From Sinimarinibacterium arenosum (GTDB lineage Bacteria; Pseudomonadota; Gammaproteobacteria; Nevskiales; Nevskiaceae): DNA of 64,000 bases. Made by a program: the position numbers and the translations under genes. The DNA is taken from assembly GCF_005047655.1 (NCBI RefSeq), contig NZ_SUKF01000004.1, positions 248,001 to 312,000 of the forward strand, written 5' to 3'. This document shows, in pieces, positions 17,870 to 26,944 of the stretch. The first letter of the stretch is position 1, and every line of letters starts with the position of its first letter. The notes below the pieces were generated by a model. The model worked only from the letters and a program-made list of their open reading frames with translations, searched no databases and had not been told where the DNA came from.

Positions 17870-17905
17870 TGGCGCAATATGACCCCCTCGTGGCGCAATA
17901 TGACC
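17870..17905 (+). promoter_or_regulatory. Distinct 21-bp direct repeat before monooxygenase gene
   Basis: The 15-mer TGGCGCAATATGACC occurs at 17870-17884 and again, without mismatch, at 17891-17905, a 21-bp period (two helical turns). It lies about 64-99 bases upstream of the monooxygenase start codon. The sequence differs from the TTGTCA set, so it may be the site of a different AraC-type regulator, most simply the one encoded just upstream. Confidence 0.75.
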
Positions 17906-17968
17906 TTACCCAGTCCACGCTGATTTCAGAAACTGGCGGCATACGATTTCTATAAGAGGAGAATCCCG

Positions 17969-19489
17969 ATGGGATCCGCACACCTGTATGCGTTGCGCTC
18001 GCCGTCCGTGGTGGTGATCGGCGCCGGCATGACCGGCATCCTGCTGGCAATCAAGCTGCGAGAAGCCGGCGTGACCAATCTGACGATTCTCGAGAAAGCC
18101 GATCGTCTCGGCGGCACCTGGCGCGAGAACACCTACCCCGGCGTCGCCTGCGATATCCCGGCGCACATGTACACCTACTCGTTCGAGCCCAACCCGGAGT
18201 GGAGCCACCGCTTCGCCCACGGCGACGAAATCCAGGAATACTTCGAACGCGTTGGCCGCAAATACGGCGTAACCAACTCGATCCACTTCAATGAAGCCGT
18301 GACGAGTTGCGTGTACGACGCCGGCAAGTGGACGGTCAAGACCAGCAAGGGTCGTCTGGTCGTCGCCGATTTCGTCATCAACAGCACCGGCATCCTGCAC
18401 CACCCGGCCAAGCCCGATATCAAGGGCATCGAGACCTTCGGTGGCGCGATGTTCCATACCGCCGAGTGGGATCATCAGGTTGATCTGCGCGGCAAGCGCG
18501 TCGGAATCATCGGCACCGGTTCGACCGCGGCACAGGTGATACCGGAGGTCGCAAAGATCGCCGGAAAGCTGTCAGTGTTCCAGCGCACGCCGCAGTGGCT
18601 GCTACCGCTGGGCAACAAGGACGTTTCCGAACGGGAAAAGGAGAAGCTGCGCAAGAACCCGATCAAACTGCTGCGCCTGCGCAAGTTCTACATGTGGGCG
18701 ATCAGCCAGCTGCTGACCAAGGCAGTGACCGGACACAAGCTGCAGAACGTCCTGTTCAGCACCATCTGCAAACTGAATCTGAAGCTCAGCGTGCGCGACC
18801 GCGCACTGCGCGCGAAGCTGACGCCGAACTACACCGTCGGCTGCAAACGCATCATCGTCAACACCACGTTCTATCCGGCAATCCAGCGCGACAATGTCGA
18901 ACTGGTCGTTGACCGCATTGATTCCATCAACCCCACGGGGATCAAGACCCGCGATGGCAGGCAGCACGATCTGGACGTGTTGATCCTGTCCACCGGCTTC
19001 AACCCGGTTGCGTACATGCGACCGATGGAAGTGATCGGACGCGACGGCCTGCACATCAACGATGCCTGGAAGGACAAGATCCGCACCTATCGCTCGCTGT
19101 GCATGCCGGGATTCCCGAACAACTTCCTGATGCTCGGACCGAACTCGCCGATCGGCAACTACTCGGTGATCGAAATGAGCGAAGTCCAGTGCAACTACAT
19201 CCTGCAGATCATCGAGCGTTGGCGCCGCGCCGAGTTCGACGCGATCGAAGTAACTGAAGCCGCGACCCGGCGCTTCGCCGAAACCATCAAGGCCGGCATG
19301 AGCAAGACGGTCTGGGTCGGCGGCTGCCAGAGCTGGTACCTGGACGGCGACGGCGACCCGATCCTGTGGCCCTATACCTGGGACCGCTGGGAGCGCGAAA
19401 TGGCGACGCCCGAGATGGCTGACTTCACCACGCAGAAGTTCGCCAGCGGCGGCAGCGTGATCGTACCCGAAGAGCGCGTGGCCTCATGA
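17969..19489 (+). CDS. Flavin-dependent Baeyer-Villiger monooxygenase
   Basis: AAGAGGAG precedes the ATG; the product is 506 residues. The FAD-binding Rossmann motif is GAGMTG (18-23), the NADPH-binding one is IIGTGSTAAQ, and between them the Baeyer-Villiger fingerprint FxGxxxHxxxW is present exactly as FGGAMFHTAEW (157-167). Such enzymes insert oxygen next to a ketone to make an ester or lactone. Substrate range cannot be read from sequence; cyclic or long-chain ketones or steroids are possible. The single gene lies downstream of an AraC gene and its direct-repeat operator. Confidence 0.92.
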   Translation: MGSAHLYALRSPSVVVIGAGMTGILLAIKLREAGVTNLTILEKADRLGGTWRENTYPGVACDIPAHMYTYSFEPNPEWSHRFAHGDEIQEYFERVGRKYGVTNSIHFNEAVTSCVYDAGKWTVKTSKGRLVVADFVINSTGILHHPAKPDIKGIETFGGAMFHTAEWDHQVDLRGKRVGIIGTGSTAAQVIPEVAKIAGKLSVFQRTPQWLLPLGNKDVSEREKEKLRKNPIKLLRLRKFYMWAISQLLTKAVTGHKLQNVLFSTICKLNLKLSVRDRALRAKLTPNYTVGCKRIIVNTTFYPAIQRDNVELVVDRIDSINPTGIKTRDGRQHDLDVLILSTGFNPVAYMRPMEVIGRDGLHINDAWKDKIRTYRSLCMPGFPNNFLMLGPNSPIGNYSVIEMSEVQCNYILQIIERWRRAEFDAIEVTEAATRRFAETIKAGMSKTVWVGGCQSWYLDGDGDPILWPYTWDRWEREMATPEMADFTTQKFASGGSVIVPEERVAS

Positions 19490-19600
19490 AGGGCAGCCAG
19501 GGCTGGCTGCTGTTCTGCACCGGCACTGGAACCCGGCAGCCGAGGCGCAGGGTCGCAGTGAACTGACGGTCCCGCACACGGGGCGTCAGCCAAGCTGGGG

Positions 19601-19637
19601 GGCTTGAGGCGTCATGGGGAACCTGGCGCCTCAAGCC
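19601..19637. terminator. Inverted repeat between convergent genes
   Basis: GGCTTGAGGCG (19601-19611) pairs with CGCCTCAAGCC (19627-19637) around a 15-base loop. It overlaps the end of the cyclase gene and sits downstream of the monooxygenase. There is no strong T-run, so the terminator role is tentative. Confidence 0.4.
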
Positions 19638-20970
19638 TGAACAGCTCCCACTCATCAGGGACACCCTTGAGAACGTGCCTGCCGAAGGCGGAGAACGTGT
19701 AGCGCGAGCCCAGCAGAATGTCCCGCACCGTGCGCGAGACCACGACTTCGCCCGCACCCGCCTGCGCCATGACGCGTGCGGCAATGTGCACGGCAATGCC
19801 GCCGATGCGATCACCCTCGCGCAGCTCAACGTTTCCTGCATGCACACCGGCGCGAATGTTTATTCCGAGCGACGTCACCGCTTCCTGCAGCGCCTGTGCG
19901 CAGTCGATTGCACGCTCAGGGCGTTCGAACGTCGACAGCGTCCCGTCCCCTGAGGATTCGACGAATCTCCCTTGGTACAAGGCGACCTGCTCGCGCACTG
20001 CGCGATCATGCTTTTCCAGTAGTACCCGCCACTCGCTGTCCCCCTTGTCCGCAGCGCAGCGCGTCGAGTCCACGATGTCCGTGAACAGCACCGTCAACAG
20101 CGCACGCTCCGGTTCGGCGCCGTGGCGGCGTCCGGTGACGAACTCCTCGATATGGCCCAGCACGATGTCCGGATTCTCGAAGACCACAATGCCGTCAGAG
20201 CCCGGCAGTTCAACGAAGCGTGCGCCGGGAATGTGATCGGCCAGATAGCGTGTCTGTGCCACCGGGATCAGCGAAAAGTTCCGGCGTGCCATCACCAGGG
20301 TCGGAACGTGAATCTGCGGCAGCAGGTGTCGTGCATCGAGGTGCGCCTGACTTTCCAGGTTCTCGGCCATCGCAGCCGGCGAGGCAATCGCACGCTGATA
20401 CTTTGCGCTCCAGCGCATCAGCGCTTCGTCCTGTGCCTGACTGGGAATGAACAGGGCGGACATTTGCGCCGTTCCCCAGTACTTCAGCACGGACGCCTTG
20501 ATCCGCTCCACCACTTCCGGCGGGAAGCCCTGCGGATAGCCCGGCTTTGCAGTCATGCAGGCCGCCGTGATGCCAAGTATGAGCCCCGAGCAGCGCTCGG
20601 GATGACGGCTCACGAACTCGAGAACGGACACCCCGGCGTCCACCGTCAGGGTGCCGAATATGATCGGGGCGCTGGAGCCGGCGGCGTCCAGCACGGCCAT
20701 ACAGTCCTGATCCCAGTGATCCACCGGCGAGAGCCCGCTGTTGCTCGGCGGGTCCGAAAGGCCGGCACCACGACGATCGAACATGATCAGGCGGGAGAAG
20801 GACGCCAGTCTGCGGAAGAAGCGTGCAGCGGCAGGTTCTTCCCACATCGTATCCAGATTGCTCCAGAAACCTGTCGTCATCAGCAGATCCCGGGGGCCGT
20901 CGCCCAGCACCTGGTAGGCGACTCGGTCGTCACCGACCGTGGCAAAACGGGTTTCGGGTGCGGCGGCCAT
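19612..20970 (-). CDS. Alpha/beta hydrolase fused to class III nucleotidyl cyclase
   Basis: This is a 452-residue two-domain protein. Residues about 1-275 form an alpha/beta hydrolase (VAYQVLGDGPRDLLMTTGFW, FDRRGAGLSDPP), but the nucleophile elbow, around GTLTVDAGVS, lacks the usual GxSxG serine, so it may be a sensing domain. Residues about 290-450 form a class III cyclase with both metal aspartates (LFTDIVDST and VESSGDGTLSTF) and IRAGVHAGNVE. It should make cAMP or cGMP when the hydrolase-like domain binds a ligand. Similar fusions are known in mycobacteria and proteobacteria. It is convergent with the monooxygenase gene. Confidence 0.87.
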   Translation of the reverse strand: MAAAPETRFATVGDDRVAYQVLGDGPRDLLMTTGFWSNLDTMWEEPAAARFFRRLASFSRLIMFDRRGAGLSDPPSNSGLSPVDHWDQDCMAVLDAAGSSAPIIFGTLTVDAGVSVLEFVSRHPERCSGLILGITAACMTAKPGYPQGFPPEVVERIKASVLKYWGTAQMSALFIPSQAQDEALMRWSAKYQRAIASPAAMAENLESQAHLDARHLLPQIHVPTLVMARRNFSLIPVAQTRYLADHIPGARFVELPGSDGIVVFENPDIVLGHIEEFVTGRRHGAEPERALLTVLFTDIVDSTRCAADKGDSEWRVLLEKHDRAVREQVALYQGRFVESSGDGTLSTFERPERAIDCAQALQEAVTSLGINIRAGVHAGNVELREGDRIGGIAVHIAARVMAQAGAGEVVVSRTVRDILLGSRYTFSAFGRHVLKGVPDEWELFRLEAPGSP

Positions 20971-21425
20971 GGCGTCAGATCCCCGGCGTCAGTGCGTCAA
21001 AACGCAGGGGCATCGACGACCGGGCCTCTGTACACCGCACTTCCTGTGCCTGCGCCCAGCGGCGCAGTGCAAGATGGCGCGAAATCCCACGTATGCATCA
21101 TCTCTCCCCGGAAATTCCACTCGCAGTACCGGCCACATCATCAGCCTGGATCAGCGCGCGCCTGTTGACCCAGGTCAGTCGCGCAGACTTGCGGCGCCGC
21201 CGTCGCCCCCAAGCTCGCGGAATGTACACAGCGAGTTCAACGTGAATCACTTGCCGAACGATGTCATGCACGCACCGCACTCGTCCGATCGTGGTATCGC
21301 GTGGCCTCCAGGATTAGGCTAGATTAGGTCATAGCTGAGAGAAAGACGCTGCGAACGTCTTCGAGAAGGGCCCGGCCTCAGGCGACCGGCATACACCGAG
21401 CAGCACCCAGCAGTGGAGTGTCCAC
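20971..21425. other. Divergent intergenic region
   Basis: This 455-base region lies between the cyclase fusion (minus) and the DUF1302 gene (plus). It contains a 10-bp-spaced direct repeat GATTAGG at 21312-21318 and 21322-21328, about 100 bases before the DUF1302 start. No 21-bp AraC-type pair and no credible small gene were seen. Confidence 0.4.
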
Positions 21426-23978
21426 ATGCACGCCTATTCCATCGCCTTTGTTCGCCTTGCTGCTCTCGCCGCCTTGATGTCCGCGCAGGCGGCGCACGCC
21501 ATCAGCTTTGATCTGGACGCCGACGGCGACTGGAAAGGCGTACTCAATACGACGATGACCGCTGGCGCGGCATGGCGGATGCAAAGCCCGTCGTCCCAAC
21601 TGATCGGCAAGTCCAACCTCGACCCGTCGCTGTGTGCCCATCAGTACCAGTCCTGCCAGGGTCTGTTTCTGACCCAGACCTACCCGGCCACGCACATCGC
21701 CGCGTCGCCAGGCATGCTCTCGATGAACGCGGATGACGGCAACCTGAACTACGCCAAGCACGACCTGTTCTCGGGCATCGCCAAAATCACCCAGGACCTC
21801 ACGCTGACGCTGGGAGACTTCGGCATCTTCGCGAAGTGGCTGTACTTCTACGACTTCGTCAACAATGACTTCACCGAATATCACCCTAACCGGATCACGT
21901 CAGAGAATGTGAACGCGGCGGGCTTCCGGAATGACCCGATCTCCAACCGGTATTTCGACCACACGTTCGGTCCGGGCAGCGTCGTCGAGAACCCTCGGAA
22001 CGACGGAGAGATCCTGCGCCAGGTGGGTGCAGATCTGCAGTTGCTGGACCTGAATTTCTACGGACGGGTCACCCTGCCCGGCGATCGCGAGCTGAGCTTC
22101 AAGATCGGCCGGCAGGCAGTGAACTGGGGCGAATCGACGCTGCTGGCAATCAACAGCCTGAACCAGGCGAATCCCGTCAACGCGAACAATCTCTACCGCA
22201 TCGGCACGCAGGTCGAGGAGCTGTTCACGCCGGTCAACATGGTGTCGCTGAGTACGGAACCCTTTCTCAACAGCACCGTGGAAGTGTTCTACCAGCTCGA
22301 ATGGAAACCGGTCGAAGCCCCGGCGCCCGGCAGCTATTTCAGCTACTCCGACCTGGGCACCAACAACGCGGTGATGAATGCCAATGTCAGCTTTGGTGGC
22401 GCTGCCGAGGACCCGGAGGGTCTGGGTACGTTCCAGGACAATCCTCTGGCGCTGATCACTGACACCACGTCGACGATCCGCCGTATCCGCGACAACACAC
22501 CCGACGCCTCCGGCCAGTATGGAATCGCGTTCAAGTACTACGCCGAGGATCTGAACAACGGCACCGAGTTCGGGCTGTATTTCATGAACTACCATTCCAG
22601 GTTGCCCTACGTCAGCTTCTACGCGTCGCAGCCCTCGTGCGCACGTCGTGAAGGCAACAGCCAGGGCATCGATGCCCGCAATACCATCGAGTTCCTGCAG
22701 ACCTGCTCGAATCTTCCGGCCGTGGCGATCAGCAGCGCCCGGCAGCAGCTGACCGCAGATGCGGTGAACCTGATTCTGAATAATCCGCAGGTCATCGGCG
22801 ATCTGGGCGTTGTTGGATCGCTGCTGGGTGATCCGGTCGGTGCACTCGGCGTGCTGCAGGGGCTGCTGCTGGGCGGCGACCCTAACGCGCCACTGTCGGA
22901 TGCAGTGCCGCTGGACACGGCGATGATCCAGTTCGAGTATCCGGAGAACATCCAGCTGTTCGGGCTCAGCTTCAACACACCGGTCGGCGAATATGCGCTG
23001 CAAGGTGAGGTCGCCTATCGGCCACACCAGCCGTTGCAGATCGCCTTGGCTGACCTGTCGTTTGCAGCCTACGGCCCCACCCTGACCCGCTGTCACGACC
23101 CCAATCTGGGATGTGCCGGATCATCCGCGGGCAGCGGCTTTCAGGAGGACGGCACGCACAGCGCGGACAACGGCATCTACTATGGGGGCAGTGATGTCGC
23201 TGACACGGATCCGGCGTTCTCATACAACGACACCATCAATATCCTGCTGGGCGACGCACCCGGTTCGGCCCGTGCCTTTCCCAATTTCGTGATCCCTTAT
23301 CGCGGCGGCATCGTCGGCGAGAACGCGGCGACCGACCTGAGCAAACCGCTGAACTCGAAGAACCCGGGCTACATCCGCGGCTGGGAATACTTCTCGACCT
23401 ACGAGTTCAATCTGGGCTTCACCCGCGTCTACGGCGCCAGCGACAACCCGTTCGGGGCCGACCAGATTCAGCTGGTCGGCGAGCTGGGCGCAATCTGGAC
23501 ACCGGGCCTGCCGTCGCTGGACCAGCTGCAAATCGAAAGCCCTGGCGTCTACACCAGCGCATCGGCCGGTGCCGACGGTACCGGCGCAGACGGGTCACGC
23601 CAGGCCTGCTCGACCAATCCGACCTGCGTCGTCGGCCCAGACGGTCTGCGCTTCAACCCCACCCAGGCCAACCTCGACGCGTATGTCGACAAGCTGGCCT
23701 GGGGCTACCGCGTGATCACGACGCTGAAGTACGAAAGCGTCTACGGGCCGATCAGCGTGCAACCCTTCATCATCTGGGCACATGACGTCAGCGGCACCGG
23801 TCCCGGCCCTGCGGAGAACTTCGTCGAAGGCCGCAAGCAGGCCTACCTCACGATCGAAACCCGATACAAGAGCGCCCTGTCCTTCACCGTCGGCTATGCC
23901 TGGTTCTTCGGCGGCGGCGCAAACAATCTGTACAGCGATCGCGACTTCGCACAGGCATTGGTGAAGTACCAGTTCTGA
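21426..23978 (+). CDS. DUF1302 outer-membrane protein
   Basis: This 850-residue protein has a signal peptide cleaved after AQAAHA (about residue 25) and a C-terminal phenylalanine (ALVKYQF), both typical of outer-membrane beta-barrels. The N-terminal ISFDLDADGDWKGVLNTTMT and the internal GRQAVNWGESTLLAINSLN are hallmarks of the DUF1302 family, which commonly sits beside DUF1329 and transport genes in hydrocarbon- or steroid-using proteobacteria. No DUF1329 partner is present here. A role in passage of hydrophobic substrates is inference from family context. Confidence 0.88.
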   Translation: MHAYSIAFVRLAALAALMSAQAAHAISFDLDADGDWKGVLNTTMTAGAAWRMQSPSSQLIGKSNLDPSLCAHQYQSCQGLFLTQTYPATHIAASPGMLSMNADDGNLNYAKHDLFSGIAKITQDLTLTLGDFGIFAKWLYFYDFVNNDFTEYHPNRITSENVNAAGFRNDPISNRYFDHTFGPGSVVENPRNDGEILRQVGADLQLLDLNFYGRVTLPGDRELSFKIGRQAVNWGESTLLAINSLNQANPVNANNLYRIGTQVEELFTPVNMVSLSTEPFLNSTVEVFYQLEWKPVEAPAPGSYFSYSDLGTNNAVMNANVSFGGAAEDPEGLGTFQDNPLALITDTTSTIRRIRDNTPDASGQYGIAFKYYAEDLNNGTEFGLYFMNYHSRLPYVSFYASQPSCARREGNSQGIDARNTIEFLQTCSNLPAVAISSARQQLTADAVNLILNNPQVIGDLGVVGSLLGDPVGALGVLQGLLLGGDPNAPLSDAVPLDTAMIQFEYPENIQLFGLSFNTPVGEYALQGEVAYRPHQPLQIALADLSFAAYGPTLTRCHDPNLGCAGSSAGSGFQEDGTHSADNGIYYGGSDVADTDPAFSYNDTINILLGDAPGSARAFPNFVIPYRGGIVGENAATDLSKPLNSKNPGYIRGWEYFSTYEFNLGFTRVYGASDNPFGADQIQLVGELGAIWTPGLPSLDQLQIESPGVYTSASAGADGTGADGSRQACSTNPTCVVGPDGLRFNPTQANLDAYVDKLAWGYRVITTLKYESVYGPISVQPFIIWAHDVSGTGPGPAENFVEGRKQAYLTIETRYKSALSFTVGYAWFFGGGANNLYSDRDFAQALVKYQF

Positions 23979-24145
23979 GTTGATCCACGCGTTCACTTGG
24001 GGGCCGTACTCTGCCGCTCCAGATGGTCGCCGTGTGCGGCTTCAGTGCAAATGCCGCTGCGGGCCACATTCCCGACATTCCATGCGCTAAGCGCGTGAGC
24101 GCACCGACTGGACGCTGACTCGCGTCTATCGTGCCTCCCTGCACC

Positions 24146-24182
24146 GATACCGCTGCCTCGCAATCTCGTGAGGCGCGGTATC
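24146..24182 (+). promoter_or_regulatory. Leader hairpin just upstream of csbD-like start
   Basis: GATACCG (24146-24152) and GCCTC (24155-24159) pair with GAGGC (24170-24174) and CGGTATC (24176-24182), with one bulged base and one G-U pair. It ends four bases before the GAGAGG ribosome site at 24187. It could be a 5'-leader control element or a terminator for upstream transcription. Confidence 0.5.
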
Positions 24183-24195
24183 TCAGAGAGGTTTC

Positions 24196-24429
24196 ATGAA
24201 CACCATGAGCGAAAAACACGCGAGCGCCAACATCACCCAGACCACTGGCGCCTGGAAACAGCAGATGGGCGCCGCCAAGGTCACCTGGGGCAAGCTGACT
24301 GACGACGAGCTGCTGCAGACCGAGGGCCATGTCCAGAAACTGGTCGGCCTCGTGCAGGAACGCTACGCCATCACGCGCGATGAGGCCGCAGCACAGATCA
24401 ACGGCTTCTTCGACAAGCACAAAGCCTGA
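24196..24429 (+). CDS. CsbD-family stress protein
   Basis: This is a 77-residue acidic, helical protein with the CsbD pattern: WKQQMGAAKVTWGKLTDDEL, then TEGHVQKLVGLVQERYAITR and a C-terminal helix. In the family the hallmark is 'W..x.G..K..WGxLTDD...'. CsbD proteins accumulate under general stress; no biochemical function is settled. A second ATG nine bases on (MSEKHAS) is possible, but GAGAGG favours the first. It starts a run of envelope and stress genes. Confidence 0.88.
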   Translation: MNTMSEKHASANITQTTGAWKQQMGAAKVTWGKLTDDELLQTEGHVQKLVGLVQERYAITRDEAAAQINGFFDKHKA

Positions 24430-24518
24430 ACAAAGCCACGTCACACGGAGCCCGCGGGAAGTCGTCGTTCAAGCGCGCCTGCGAGGCATCCGCGCATCAC
24501 CCGAATTGGAGAAACACC

Positions 24519-25352
24519 ATGAATCATTCATTCCGCAAAACGCTGATGGCTTCCGCCATCGCGCTCAGCTCGTTTGGCGTCGGCAGCACCGCCTTCGCCA
24601 GCGACACGGTGGGTCAGAACATGACGGAGGCTCGCCAGGAAACCCAGATCTGGACGACCTACGCACTCAGCCCCAACCTGCGTGCCAACGACCTCAAGGT
24701 CTCGGTGCATGGCGGCAAGGCCACACTGAGTGGCACCGTTGAAGAAGGCGTGAACAAGGACCTGGCCAAGCAGATCGCGCTCGGCGTCAAAGGCGTGACC
24801 GAAGTCGACAACCAGATTGTCGTACAGCCTGAGTACGTCGCCGCCGTCTCCACCGAGCGCAGCTATGGCCAGGTAGTCGACGATGCCACCATCACTTCGA
24901 CGGTGAAGTCCAAGCTGTTGTGGAGCAAATACACCGATGGCTTGAGCACCGACGTCGACACCAATCGCGGCAACGTCAAGCTCATCGGCACTGCCGACAG
25001 CGAAGCCGCCAAGAGCCTCGCCGGCCAGCTCGCCGGCAATACGCGCGGTGTTGCCTCAGTCGACAACCAGCTCGTGGTCAAGACACCGAAACCGGGCCTG
25101 GTCGACAAGACCAAGGCGGTCACCCAGGAAGCTGGCAATGATATCGCCGACGGCTGGATCTCAACCAAGGTGAAATCCATGCTGCTGTATTCGAGCAACG
25201 TCGAAGGCTCGGACATCACGGTCGACACCCAGAACGGTGTTGTCACCTTGAGCGGCAAGGTGGACAGCGGCGCTGAGCGCGCGCTTGCCATCGAACTGGC
25301 CAGCAACGTTCGCGGCGTCAAGAGCGTGCAGTCGAAAGCCTTGAAGTTCTAA
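24519..25352 (+). CDS. Periplasmic triple-BON-domain protein
   Basis: This is a 277-residue protein with a signal peptide ending in GSTAFAS (about residue 28). Three BON domains follow, at about residues 40-110, 125-195 and 205-275. Each has the pattern of a helix (IWTTYALSPNLRANDLKVSV; STVKSKLLWSKYTDG; STKVKSMLLYSSNVEG), a central GGKATLSG or NGVVTLSG turn, and VKGVTEVDNQIVV-like ends. OsmY, the well-known osmotically induced periplasmic relative, has two BON domains. BON domains bind phospholipid surfaces. GGAG precedes the ATG. A terminator hairpin follows. Confidence 0.92.
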   Translation: MNHSFRKTLMASAIALSSFGVGSTAFASDTVGQNMTEARQETQIWTTYALSPNLRANDLKVSVHGGKATLSGTVEEGVNKDLAKQIALGVKGVTEVDNQIVVQPEYVAAVSTERSYGQVVDDATITSTVKSKLLWSKYTDGLSTDVDTNRGNVKLIGTADSEAAKSLAGQLAGNTRGVASVDNQLVVKTPKPGLVDKTKAVTQEAGNDIADGWISTKVKSMLLYSSNVEGSDITVDTQNGVVTLSGKVDSGAERALAIELASNVRGVKSVQSKALKF

Positions 25353-25372
25353 GCCTGACGCTCTGACATGAA

Positions 25373-25411
25373 GAACGCCGCGCAGTCCGCTCACCGGACG
25401 GCGCGGCGTTC
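25373..25411 (+). terminator. Nested hairpin terminator after BON gene
   Basis: GAACGCCGCGC (25373-25383) pairs with GCGCGGCGTTC (25401-25411), with an inner GTCCG/CGGAC pairing. A short T-rich stretch (CATTTT) follows. It may also overlap the leader of the next gene. Confidence 0.7.
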
Positions 25412-25448
25412 TCATTTTCAGGCGCCGCCGCAGGATCACGGCGTGCGC

Positions 25449-26354
25449 ATGCCGTCGTTCATGACCCACCTCGTCGCGAAAGCCGCCCTCACTGCGGCCC
25501 TTGTTCTATTCGGAGCAGTTCCAGCCCATGCGCAGGACGCCGCTGCGCTGACAGCGCGCCACAACACCCTGCGCGACGCGCTTGCGCAGAACGCGTTTCA
25601 ACGCCCCCTGTACCTGGAGTCGAACGAGACTCAGGACCAGTTGAAAGGCGATATCTACGTACAGATCGCGCAATCCTACGGCGTCGCCGGCCCGGCGATG
25701 CGGGACATCGGTCATTGGTGCGATCTGTTGATCCTGCACCTCAACGTCAAGGACTGCTTCGCCTCCACGCCGGGCCAGCCCGCAAGCCTGAACCTCAACG
25801 TAGGACGCAAGTTCGACCAGCCGCTCGAAGACACCTACCCGTTCGATTTTCTTTACCGCGTGCTGAAGTCGGAACCGGACTATCTGCAGGTCGAGCTGAC
25901 CGCCGAGGACGGTCCGATCGGCACGTATCGCTATCGCATGGTGCTTGAAATCGTCGCACTCGACAGTGGGCACAGCTTTCTGCATCTGTCCTACGCCTAC
26001 AGATTCGGTCTCGCGGCCCGCATGGCCATGCGGGGCTATCTCGCGACCATCGGACGCGAGAAGCGCGGCTTCAGCATCGTGGGGCACGACACCGGCAGCG
26101 GGACGGTCTACATCGGCGGCACACGCGGCGTGATCGAGCGCAACACCATGCGCTACTTCATCGCCATCGAGGCCTATCTCGGAGCGCTGTCAACGCCCGA
26201 ACCGCAGCGCCTCGAAAAACGCCTCAACGACTGGTACGCAGGCATCGAACGCTATTCCACACAGCTGCACGAACTCGAACGCGACCAGTACCTCAGCATG
26301 AAGCGCAAGGAAGTCCGACGTATGGAAACCCTCCATGCGGACCGGACACCCTGA
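25449..26354 (+). CDS. Periplasmic protein of unknown function
   Basis: The frame is open from 25368 but the first 27 codons lie across the terminator hairpin, so the ATG at 25449 (or the ATG at 25461) is preferred; both give a signal peptide (MTHLVAKAALTAALVLFGAV then AHAQ). The mature protein is about 270 residues with two cysteines close together (HWCDLLILHLNVKDCF), a possible disulfide. I do not recognise a family. The pattern of alternating strands (YRYRMVLEIVALDSGHSFLH) suggests a lipocalin- or START-like barrel, which is only an impression. It sits in the envelope-stress cluster. Confidence 0.7.
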   Translation: MPSFMTHLVAKAALTAALVLFGAVPAHAQDAAALTARHNTLRDALAQNAFQRPLYLESNETQDQLKGDIYVQIAQSYGVAGPAMRDIGHWCDLLILHLNVKDCFASTPGQPASLNLNVGRKFDQPLEDTYPFDFLYRVLKSEPDYLQVELTAEDGPIGTYRYRMVLEIVALDSGHSFLHLSYAYRFGLAARMAMRGYLATIGREKRGFSIVGHDTGSGTVYIGGTRGVIERNTMRYFIAIEAYLGALSTPEPQRLEKRLNDWYAGIERYSTQLHELERDQYLSMKRKEVRRMETLHADRTP

Positions 26355-26542
26355 TAGATCCCCACGGCCGCCGGAAACTCATCTGCTCTGGGTACGGTAA
26401 CGAACTGAACTCGCCGACCCTTTTGTCTACTGTTGCAGCTGAGGACCGCTCAAGGCCTCACTACCAGCTCTTGCTGCGGATGCCGAGGTTCTCGACAGCG
26501 CACCCCGGGCCCGAAAAGAACACATCCCCGAGGACATCAGAC

Positions 26543-26944
26543 ATGAATCGAACAATCGCCGCGTTGCCGCAGAAATCCCTGGCTCGAGCCTGGCTCTCAG
26601 CGATGGGCCTGCTGGTACTCGCGGGCTGCGCATCGGTGCCGCAGCCGCCAACCAAGGCCCTGCAGGCCGCCGAGCTGGCAATCGCCAATGCAGAGAATGA
26701 ACGCGTCGCTGACTACGCCTCACCGGAACTCGGCGAAGCACGCGAGAACCTGACCGCTGCGCGGGAAGCCGTACTGCGGGACAAGATGGTCGTCGCCGAG
26801 CGCCTTGCCGAACAGTCCCAGGCCAACGCGCAGCTCGCAACAGCCAAGGCCGAGGTCGCGAAGGCTGAAGTCGTCAATGACGAGATGCAGAAGAGCATCG
26901 AGACCCTCAAGCTTGAAATGCAGCGCAATCCGGAAGCCCGCTAA
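26543..26944 (+). CDS. DUF4398 lipoprotein
   Basis: The start is the ATG at 26543, giving a 133-residue lipoprotein with signal MGLLVLAGCASVP. The mature protein is one long alpha-helical region rich in Ala, Glu and Lys (ALQAAELAIANAENERVADY, then AREAVLRDKMVVAERLAEQS), the DUF4398 pattern. It is predicted to form coiled coil in the periplasm. Its stop codon overlaps the next ATG by one base (TAATG), so it is translationally coupled to the OmpA-like lipoprotein, which shares the same helical domain. Confidence 0.87.
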   Translation: MNRTIAALPQKSLARAWLSAMGLLVLAGCASVPQPPTKALQAAELAIANAENERVADYASPELGEARENLTAAREAVLRDKMVVAERLAEQSQANAQLATAKAEVAKAEVVNDEMQKSIETLKLEMQRNPEAR

